Source: SZUA-217 sp036446835 (GTDB lineage Bacteria > Actinomycetota > Acidimicrobiia > Spongiisociales > ZC4RG35). From it: a stretch of DNA of 9,857 nt. The stretch is taken from positions 1 through 9,857 of the forward strand of contig JAZFTT010000176.1 of NCBI GenBank assembly GCA_036446835.1. The letters are read 5' to 3'. The position numbers were made by a program, and so were the translations under genes. The notes beneath the pieces were generated by a model. The model was given only the letters and a program-made list of their open reading frames with translations, was not told the origin of the DNA and did no database searches. Below, one piece after another: positions 1 to 5,531 of the stretch (positions are counted from its first letter, which is position 1; each line of letters begins with the position of its first letter).

Positions 1-975
1 ACCTTCACGGTCGAAGAGGGCGCGGAGGCTTCCGGGGGCGGGGACGATGCTCATGGCGAAGACGTGGATTGGGACGCTTTGGATGAAGCCATGACCCAGT
101 CGATTCTTGCCTTCCCTGCCGAAACGGAAGGCAAGGGCAACGAGCCGCTCGAGCCGACGATTCTCCCAGACGGGACCAAGGAGTTCGAGCTGACCGCGGC
201 GATCACACCATGGGAGGTCGAGCCCGGGAAGTTCGTCGACGCCTGGACCTACAACGAGATGGTGCCTGGACCCATGATCAGAATTGATCTCGGTGACAAG
301 GTACGCGTGATCCTCGACAACCAGCTGCCGATGGGGACCGACATTCACTGGCACGGTATTCAGACACCAAATAACATGGACGGGGTTGCTCCGCTGACCC
401 AGAAACTGATCAAGTCTGGCGAGACCTTCATCTACGAGTTCGAGGCGGTCAACCCAGCCGTTGGGATGTATCACGCCCACCACCATGGACATGTGCAAAT
501 ACCCAACGGGATGTTTGGGGTCTTCATCATCGGGGAGACGCCAGTGCCCCGCGGACAAACGATCTCCGGCATCACGATCCCTGAAGACCTGGAGGTCACC
601 CACGAGTTCCCGATGGTTCTCAACGACGCCGGAGTAATTGGCTTGAGCCTCAACGGCAAATCGTTCCCTGCCACCGAGCCCTACGTTGGCAAAGTCGGCG
701 ACTGGGTCGTGGTCCACTACTACAACGAGGGCCTCCAGAGCCATCCGATGCATCAGCATCAGTTCCCCCAGCTGATCTTTGCCAAAGACGGGATACCTCT
801 GGACAACCCGTACTGGGCGGACACCGTGAACATCGCTCCTGGGGAGCGCTACTCGGTGCTGCTCAAACTGGCGGATCCCGGTGTGTGGGTCTGGCACTGT
901 CACATCCTCACCCACGTCGAGCGTGACGAGGGGATGTTCGGAATGGTGACCGCCTGGATCGTCGAAGAGGCCTAG
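1..975 (+). CDS. Multicopper oxidase, C-terminal part (5' end outside window)
   Basis: The frame is open from base 1 to TAG at 973-975, so this is the C-terminal 324 residues of a longer protein. A GTG at 64 could be read as a start, but the frame is open upstream with an acidic, Gly-rich linker, so I treat it as internal. All four copper-binding motifs of the multicopper oxidase family are visible: HWHG (346-357), HAHHHGH (472-492), HPMHQH (742-759) and HCHILTH followed by GM (895-936). These supply the type 1 and the type 2/3 trinuclear ligands, so the enzyme should oxidise a substrate while reducing O2 to water. Only about 80 residues separate the second and third motifs, so two cupredoxin domains are visible here; the missing N-terminus may hold a signal, an anchor or a further domain. 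The axial Met lies two residues further from the Cys than in classical laccases. The substrate cannot be told. A copper nitrite reductase is less likely because the full trinuclear set is present. Confidence 0.9.
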   Translation, partial: TFTVEEGAEASGGGDDAHGEDVDWDALDEAMTQSILAFPAETEGKGNEPLEPTILPDGTKEFELTAAITPWEVEPGKFVDAWTYNEMVPGPMIRIDLGDKVRVILDNQLPMGTDIHWHGIQTPNNMDGVAPLTQKLIKSGETFIYEFEAVNPAVGMYHAHHHGHVQIPNGMFGVFIIGETPVPRGQTISGITIPEDLEVTHEFPMVLNDAGVIGLSLNGKSFPATEPYVGKVGDWVVVHYYNEGLQSHPMHQHQFPQLIFAKDGIPLDNPYWADTVNIAPGERYSVLLKLADPGVWVWHCHILTHVERDEGMFGMVTAWIVEEA

Positions 976-990
976 GAGTCTGATCCAAGC

Positions 991-1065
991 TGGAGCCGGA
1001 GAGGGGAGTCGAACCCCTGGCCTCTCGCTTACGAAGCGAATGCTCTACCACTGAGCTACTCCGGC
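991..1065 (-). tRNA. tRNA-Thr (anticodon CGT), CCA encoded
   Basis: On the minus strand this folds as a complete cloverleaf. The acceptor stem GCCGGAG pairs with CTCCGGC, the D stem GCTC with GAGC, the anticodon stem TTCGC with GCGAG (one G-T at the end), and the T stem AGGGG with CCCCT around a TTCGACT loop. The anticodon loop TTCGTAA gives anticodon CGT, which reads the Thr codon ACG. The discriminator base is T (994) and the CCA end is encoded at 993-991. Total length is 75 nt with a 5-nt variable loop. It lies tail-to-tail with the multicopper oxidase gene, 15 nt beyond its stop codon. Confidence 0.97.
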
Positions 1066-1075
1066 TGAGTGCTAA

Positions 1076-1105
1076 ATAGTAGAGCAACTTGTCCCCCCAT
1101 TTGAA
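1076..1105 (-). promoter_or_regulatory. Candidate promoter of tRNA-Thr
   Basis: On the minus strand a TACTAT hexamer at 1081-1076 fits the TAnnnT -10 pattern and lies 10 nt upstream of the tRNA 5' end. A weak -35 match, TTCAAA at 1105-1100, precedes it by 18 nt. The -35 falls in the loop of the 19-bp palindrome, and one palindrome arm forms the spacer. This is inference from position and motif only. The tRNA could instead be cut from a holB read-through transcript. Confidence 0.3.
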
Positions 1106-1124
1106 GGGGGGACAAGTTGCTCTA
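1080..1124. repeat. Perfect 19-bp inverted repeat, possible bidirectional terminator or REP-like element
   Basis: Arms 1080-1098 and 1106-1124 are perfect reverse complements, separated by a 7-nt loop (ATTTGAA). Each arm carries a run of six C or G at the loop end. It lies between the tRNA and the 3' end of holB, so it could end leftward tmk-holB transcripts and rightward read-through from the oxidase gene. Neither side has a T tract, so it is not a classical intrinsic terminator; actinobacteria often use hairpins without one. The extreme symmetry also fits a dispersed palindromic repeat. Confidence 0.8.
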
Positions 1125-1212
1125 GCCGAAGGCTCGGCGAGGGGGGTTTACCCTCCTTGCCCCCTCCTTCTCGACCTTCCGTCGAGCCACCTCCCCCGCT
1201 TCGCAGGGGAGG
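1125..1212. repeat. Array of short hairpins adjoining the palindrome
   Basis: This non-coding stretch holds four more inverted repeats in a row: GCCGA/TCGGC (1125-1129 with 1134-1138), GAGGG/CCCTC (1139-1143 with 1151-1155), TCGAC/GTCGA (1171-1175 with 1181-1185) and CCTCCCC/GGGGAGG (1190-1196 with 1206-1212, loop CGCTTCGCA). The base composition is strongly C-rich on the plus strand, unlike the flanking genes. With the 19-bp palindrome it looks like one modular palindromic element of about 133 bp. I see no coding potential or transposase. Whether it recurs elsewhere in the genome cannot be judged from one window. Confidence 0.55.
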
Positions 1213-1249
1213 AAACGCTACGAGCCCCTTTCGGAGACCCCGACAGGAT

Positions 1250-2272
1250 TCAGACGTCGGAGCCGAGGGAGGCGAAGAGGTTCGCCAGGACCAACTCGCG
1301 TCTCAGGTTGGCCTGGATGTCCACCACAGCATCGAGGACATCCTCCGCCGACCTGACCGCCCTGCGAGGAGGGACGTCGGTGAACGCAGCCAAATCGAGG
1401 TCACTGTTACGCACCGGGCCTCCCATCTGAAGCGACGCCGAATCGGCATACCACGACGCAAGTATCTCCAGACCGCTCACGAGCAACGACATCTCGATGC
1501 GGCGCCTCGCTCGTTGCGCCTTGTCCTTGGCCAGGTCGTCGGGAACCGAATCTTCGACCAGTGGACCCAACTCATCGAGAACCACCGAGGCAAGCCGCTG
1601 GCCATCTCCGGGATGGGGTGTGACCTGAGCCGGGATGGACAGCCATAGCTGACGGAACTGTGCCACCTCGGGCTGGGTCATGAGAGCGAGAGCGAGACCA
1701 GGACGACCACCGGAGACCACCGCAACACTCGTTGCCTGTTCGGGATCGAGGCCCTTCGACTCGAGGGCCTCGATGATGACCGTCAAAGGCACCCGACCCA
1801 TGTGGATAGTCCGGCACCGGGATGCGACGGTCAGAGGAAAGTCGTCTTCCGACTCCGCAACCAATAGGAACACAACCGATGACGCCGGCTCCTCCAAGGT
1901 TTTGAGAAGGGCATTGGCTGCCGAATCGGTCATCGACCCGGCATTGGGGATCAGAAACACAGACCGGTCGGCTTCGATGGGAGACATCGCAGCGCGGGAT
2001 ACGACCTCCCTCGCCTGATCAACCCCAAGACTGGTGGCGCCCTCAGGCTCGAGAATCGTCAAATCCGGATGGGTCCCGGCGAGAGCAAGCCGACGGGATC
2101 GCTCATCGGAGTCACCCCCAAGCAATCCAGCGGCAAAACGAAGGGCGACGAAGGCCTTGCCCACCGACTGAGGGCCGACGAAGAGGTAGGCCTGAGCCGG
2201 CTTCTCGAACTCGGATGCCAGCAACTCTGTCACCTTCTCGTGGCCAATCACATCTGCGAACAGTCCGTTCAA
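1250..2272 (-). CDS. holB: DNA polymerase III subunit delta' (clamp loader)
   Basis: The 340-residue product matches the delta' subunit of the replicative clamp loader, which with delta and tau/gamma opens the beta clamp and loads it on primed DNA. Visible marks are an N-terminal NGLFADVIGHEKV-type start, a P-loop-like GPQSVGKA at residues 33-40, the THPDL motif, the family signature ALLKTLEEP, and the ASRC (SRC) motif that supplies an arginine finger in trans. The P-loop ends in Ala instead of Ser/Thr, which fits a subunit that does not hydrolyse ATP. The four zinc-binding cysteines usual between the P-loop and THPDL are absent; the only Cys is in SRC. The start is TTG at 2272-2270, sharing TTGA with the tmk stop, with a good Shine-Dalgarno GAGGTGG at 2283-2277 inside the end of tmk. 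It is therefore translationally coupled to tmk. Confidence 0.93.
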   Translation of the reverse strand: MNGLFADVIGHEKVTELLASEFEKPAQAYLFVGPQSVGKAFVALRFAAGLLGGDSDERSRRLALAGTHPDLTILEPEGATSLGVDQAREVVSRAAMSPIEADRSVFLIPNAGSMTDSAANALLKTLEEPASSVVFLLVAESEDDFPLTVASRCRTIHMGRVPLTVIIEALESKGLDPEQATSVAVVSGGRPGLALALMTQPEVAQFRQLWLSIPAQVTPHPGDGQRLASVVLDELGPLVEDSVPDDLAKDKAQRARRRIEMSLLVSGLEILASWYADSASLQMGGPVRNSDLDLAAFTDVPPRRAVRSAEDVLDAVVDIQANLRRELVLANLFASLGSDV

Positions 2273-2868
2273 AGCACCACCTCGGCGATCACGTCGACCA
2301 GTTGACCCACGGGGAGAGATCCGTCGAGAATCACTACCTTCTCTGGCTCTCTTTCGGCCAGATCCAGGTAGGCGGCTCGAACCTTCTCCTGGAAGTCAAC
2401 CCCCTCCTTGCCTATGCGATCGGCATTGTGCTGTCTGGCCAGCCCCGTCTCCGGATCTACATCGAGAACGAAGACATGGTCGGGAACCACTCCGCCGAGT
2501 CCCCTCTCGTTGATCGCTCGCACCTCATCCTCACCGAGGCCTCGCCCGCGACCCTGGTAGGCAATCGAGGAGTAGTAGGTGCGATCGCTGACAACCCACT
2601 TGCCGGCCTTCAATGCGGGACCAACCACTAATCGCGCCAGTTCGGCTCGCTGGGCTGCGAACAGGAATACCTCCGCCCAATCATCGAGTTTGACCGAGTC
2701 GAGCAAGAGACCCCTGATGACCTCCCCCATGGGTGTCCCGCCTGGCTCCCGGACAAGGACGACCTCTCCTCCGGCGGTCTCGATACGGGCGCCAAGGGCT
2801 TCTGCAACCGTGCTCTTGCCACTTCCGTCTCCACCCTCCAGGGCTATGTACTTGCTCACAAAGGCCAC
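2269..2868 (-). CDS. tmk: Thymidylate kinase (dTMP kinase)
   Basis: This enzyme phosphorylates dTMP to dTDP with ATP on the way to dTTP. From the chosen start it has 199 residues, near the usual family length. It begins MAFVSKYIALEGGDGSGKST, with the P-loop GGDGSGKS at residues 12-19, followed by the dTMP-binding REPGGTPMGE, the SDRTYYSSIAYQG motif, and a LID segment carrying RQHNADRIGKE. The frame is open up to ATG 2919, but I prefer GTG 2868: it has AGGGG 5 nt upstream (2878-2874), the family starts close to the P-loop, and the extra 17 codons begin with many A/T-ending triplets unlike the gene body. The stop overlaps the holB start by 4 nt, so tmk and holB form one operon. It is divergent from topA, and the space between them is too short for separate standard promoters. 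Confidence 0.95.
   Translation of the reverse strand: MAFVSKYIALEGGDGSGKSTVAEALGARIETAGGEVVLVREPGGTPMGEVIRGLLLDSVKLDDWAEVFLFAAQRAELARLVVGPALKAGKWVVSDRTYYSSIAYQGRGRGLGEDEVRAINERGLGGVVPDHVFVLDVDPETGLARQHNADRIGKEGVDFQEKVRAAYLDLAEREPEKVVILDGSLPVGQLVDVIAEVVL
2277..2283 (-). promoter_or_regulatory. Ribosome binding site of holB
   Basis: GAGGTGG on the minus strand lies 4 nt before the TTG codon at 2272 and within the last codons of tmk. It supports the unusual TTG start and coupled translation after tmk termination. Confidence 0.7.
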
Positions 2869-2873
2869 GCTAA

Positions 2874-2878
2874 CCCCT
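2874..2878 (-). promoter_or_regulatory. Ribosome binding site deciding the tmk start
   Basis: AGGGG on the minus strand lies 5 nt before GTG 2868. It favours this GTG over ATG 2919, whose nearest match is GGTGAG about 8 nt upstream, inside the topA start region. Confidence 0.5.
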
Positions 2879-2889
2879 GCCGGTGACGC

Positions 2890-2895
2890 ATTATC
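2890..2895 (-). promoter_or_regulatory. Candidate -10 box for tmk-holB
   Basis: GATAAT on the minus strand lies 21 nt upstream of the preferred tmk start at 2868, with room for a short leader that includes the AGGGG ribosome site. No good -35 sits 16-18 nt upstream. A TTGACC hexamer at 2927-2922 is present but is 26 nt from this box. The call rests on position and one hexamer only. Confidence 0.25.
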
Positions 2896-2899
2896 CAGA

Positions 2900-2929
2900 T
2901 TGACATAACCACCAGACATAGGGTCAACT
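2900..2929 (+). promoter_or_regulatory. Candidate topA promoter, possibly leaderless
   Basis: A perfect TTGACA -35 hexamer lies at 2900-2905. With an 18-nt spacer the -10 position is TCAACT at 2924-2929, a weak match. Initiation about 7 nt further would fall at or just before the topA ATG at 2939, and no Shine-Dalgarno is visible upstream of that ATG. The two facts together suggest a leaderless topA mRNA. The -35 is seen directly; the -10 and start site are inference. Confidence 0.4.
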
Positions 2930-2938
2930 CACCAAACA

Positions 2939-5500
2939 ATGTCCAAAAGCCTCGTAATAGTCGAGTCGCCAACCAAGGCGCGAACCATCAAAGCCTTCCT
3001 GGGCCCGGAGGCGATAGTCGAGTCGTCGATGGGGCACATCCGCGATCTTCCACGGTCAGCCTCGGAGATCCCGGCCCGGGCCAAGGGCAAGGACTGGGCG
3101 CGCCTCGGGGTGAACGTCGAGAACGACTTTGAGCCTCTCTACGTGGTTCCCAAGGAGCGCAAAGCACATGTGAAGAAGCTGAAGGCACTTCTCGAAGAGG
3201 CCGACGAGCTCTATCTCGCCACCGATGAGGATCGAGAGGGCGAGGCCATCGCCTGGCATCTGGTCGAGGTGCTCAAGCCCGAGATCCCCGTTCATCGCAT
3301 GGTATTCCACGAGATCACCAAGACCGCCATCGAAGAGGCCTTCGCCAACCCGAGAGACCTCGACGACAAGCTCGTTCGGGCTCAAGAAGCCAGACGCATC
3401 CTCGACCGCCTGTACGGCTACGAAGTCTCTCCTGTGCTCTGGAAGAAGATCCAGCCAAAACTGTCGGCGGGTCGCGTTCAGAGCGTTGCAGTGCGAATCG
3501 TCGTCGAGAGGGAACGGGAGAGAATCGCTTTCGTTCCCGCGACCTACTGGGCCATCGCGGGGATCTTCGCCAAAAGCGACGATCTGGACAAGCCCTTTGG
3601 CGCCAAGCTCCATTCGATCGACGGAGACCGGGTCGCATCTGGAAAGGACTTCGACGCTCGAGGCAAGGCGAAGCGCAATGTCATCGTCCTCGATCAGGAA
3701 AAGGCAACCGCGCTGGCCACGGCCCTGACGGGTGCTGAGTTCGACGTGAGGTCCGTCGAGTCGAAGCCGTACACACGACGGCCCTACCCGCCTTTTCGAA
3801 CGTCGACCCTGCAACAGGACGCAGGACGCAAGCTGCGCTTCTCGTCCTCGCGGACGATGTCGGTCGCCCAAAGGCTCTACGAGAACGGCTATATCACCTA
3901 CATGCGGACCGACTCCGTTGAGCTCGCAGACTCCGCTCTTGCCTCGGCGAGGGCGCAGATCACCAAGCTCTACGGCAAGGATTACCTTTCGCCAAAACCC
4001 CGGAAGTACGCCGGCAAGGTCAAAGGCGCCCAGGAAGCGCACGAGGCGATCAGACCGGCAAGTGAGAGCTTCCAGACTCCCGAGCAGGTAGGTAGGAATG
4101 TCGGGCCGGACGAAGCGGCCCTGTACCGGCTCATCTGGCAACGGACGATCGCCTCGCAGATGGCCGACGCCAAAGGAGTGAGTGTCTCGGTCCGGATCGG
4201 AGCCACCTCGGCCGGTGGTGAGGAAGCCGTCTTCTCGGCTTCGGGAAGAACAATCACATTCCCCGGATTCCTGAGGGCTTACGTCCAGGGTTCTGACGAC
4301 CCGGAGGCGGAACTCGACGACAAAGAGAAGATCCTGCCCCGGATGGACGAGGGGGACACACTGGCGATACAGCGTCTCGAGCCCACCGGTCACGAGACCA
4401 GACCACTGGCTCGGTACACGGAGGCGTCACTTGTGCAGAAGCTCGAAGAGCTGGGTGTCGGACGTCCCTCGACGTACGCCTCGATAATGACGACGATCCA
4501 AGACCGTGGCTACGTCTTCAAGAAGGGCACCGCCATGGTCCCCACGTTCACGGCCTTTGGAGTCGTGTCTCTTCTCGAGAACCACTTTCCGACACTTGTG
4601 GATTACGAGTTCACTGCCGCCATGGAGACCGACCTCGACCGCATCGCCACGGGTGAGGAGGAGTCGGTCCCCTGGCTGTCGGCCTTCTATTTCGGCGAGG
4701 ATGGTCTGAAAGAGAAGGTGGCCAACCGTCTCGATGAGATCGATCCCCGCGAGATCGGCACCATTCCCGTCGGAGAAGACGGGAATGGAATCCCGATCTT
4801 CGCCCGCATCGGCCGGTATGGGCCCTATGTCGAGCGTCTCGATGAGCGGGCTTCGGTGCCGGATGACCTCGCGCCGGACGAGCTGACCGTTGCGAAGGCG
4901 CTGGAGCTGATCGAAAACCAGAACGTCGGCGACAAGATCTTCGGAACCGACCCCGATTCCGGTCTCACCGTCTACGGCAAGACCGGCCGATTTGGCCCCT
5001 ACATACAGCTTGGCGAGCAAGAAGATGGCAGCAAGAAGAAGCCCCAGAGAGCCTCGCTCTTCAAGTCGATGTCCCTCGACGAACTCGGTCTGGACGACGC
5101 GCTGAAGCTTCTTTCAATACCCCGGTCGGTGGGTGCCGATCCGGACGGTGTTGAGATCGTGGCTCTAAATGGCCGTTACGGGCCGTACATACAGAGGGGG
5201 GATGACAGGCGCAGTCTCGAGACGGAGGATCAGTTGTTCACTCTGACAGTCGAGGAAGCGCTGAAGATCCTGGCCGAGCCTCCGAGGCGTCGCGGGCAGC
5301 AACGCTCCGGACCGCTACTCGAGGTTGGCGAGGACCCGGTTTCGGGGAAGATGGTCACCCTGCGTTCGGGTCGTTACGGCCCATATGTGACCGACGGAGA
5401 GGTAAATGCCTCTCTCCGGAAAGGGGACTCACCCGAGAAGATCACGATTGAGCGGGCGGCCGAGCTTCTGGCGGCACGACGGGACCGGCTGGGCAAGTAG
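2939..5500 (+). CDS. topA: DNA topoisomerase I (type IA)
   Basis: The 853-residue product is type IA topoisomerase I, which relaxes negative supercoils through a 5'-phosphotyrosyl intermediate. The Toprim domain opens with SLVIVESPTKA (catalytic Glu9) and has the metal-binding DEDRE at residues 96-100. The core holds RVQSVAVRIV and the active-site Tyr321 in YITYMRTDS, followed by LVQKLEELGVGRPSTYASI. The C-terminal part lacks zinc-finger cysteines and instead has four topoisomerase C-terminal repeats, each with GR[YF]GPY[VI], starting near residues 625, 683, 745 and 811. That is the actinobacterial architecture. The lysine-rich tail common in mycobacterial and streptomycete enzymes is missing; the protein ends RRDRLGK just after the fourth repeat. 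The start fits the family N-terminus exactly although no ribosome site precedes it. It is divergent from tmk and convergent with polX, whose stop lies 31 bp away. Confidence 0.98.
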   Translation: MSKSLVIVESPTKARTIKAFLGPEAIVESSMGHIRDLPRSASEIPARAKGKDWARLGVNVENDFEPLYVVPKERKAHVKKLKALLEEADELYLATDEDREGEAIAWHLVEVLKPEIPVHRMVFHEITKTAIEEAFANPRDLDDKLVRAQEARRILDRLYGYEVSPVLWKKIQPKLSAGRVQSVAVRIVVERERERIAFVPATYWAIAGIFAKSDDLDKPFGAKLHSIDGDRVASGKDFDARGKAKRNVIVLDQEKATALATALTGAEFDVRSVESKPYTRRPYPPFRTSTLQQDAGRKLRFSSSRTMSVAQRLYENGYITYMRTDSVELADSALASARAQITKLYGKDYLSPKPRKYAGKVKGAQEAHEAIRPASESFQTPEQVGRNVGPDEAALYRLIWQRTIASQMADAKGVSVSVRIGATSAGGEEAVFSASGRTITFPGFLRAYVQGSDDPEAELDDKEKILPRMDEGDTLAIQRLEPTGHETRPLARYTEASLVQKLEELGVGRPSTYASIMTTIQDRGYVFKKGTAMVPTFTAFGVVSLLENHFPTLVDYEFTAAMETDLDRIATGEEESVPWLSAFYFGEDGLKEKVANRLDEIDPREIGTIPVGEDGNGIPIFARIGRYGPYVERLDERASVPDDLAPDELTVAKALELIENQNVGDKIFGTDPDSGLTVYGKTGRFGPYIQLGEQEDGSKKKPQRASLFKSMSLDELGLDDALKLLSIPRSVGADPDGVEIVALNGRYGPYIQRGDDRRSLETEDQLFTLTVEEALKILAEPPRRRGQQRSGPLLEVGEDPVSGKMVTLRSGRYGPYVTDGEVNASLRKGDSPEKITIERAAELLAARRDRLGK

Positions 5501-5531
5501 GAGCGCCTCCCCACCCGAACTAGGAGTTGTC

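Noticed and set aside
1080..1212. CRISPR array or IS remnant in the repeat-rich spacer
   Set aside because: There are no regular direct repeats with unique spacers, no transposase fragment and no clear target duplication; only inverted repeats of different sequence.
1089..1648. Two overlapping plus-strand open frames starting in the hairpin array
   Set aside because: They start in palindromic non-coding DNA and then run antisense to holB, with no family features.
2869..2919. Longer Tmk start at ATG 2919
   Set aside because: The extra codons are rich in A/T-ending triplets, are not expected in the family, and would cover the likely promoter. It remains possible because GGTGAG lies upstream.
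3056..4393. Antisense open frame of 445 codons inside topA
   Set aside because: It lies wholly opposite a strongly conserved gene, has no recognisable domain or ribosome site, and its Arg/Asp/Gly-rich composition follows the codon structure of topA in a GC-rich genome.
5501..5531. Terminator between the convergent topA and polX genes
   Set aside because: Only 4-bp stems (GGAG/CTCC, AACT/AGTT) are visible and there is no T tract, so I cannot support one.
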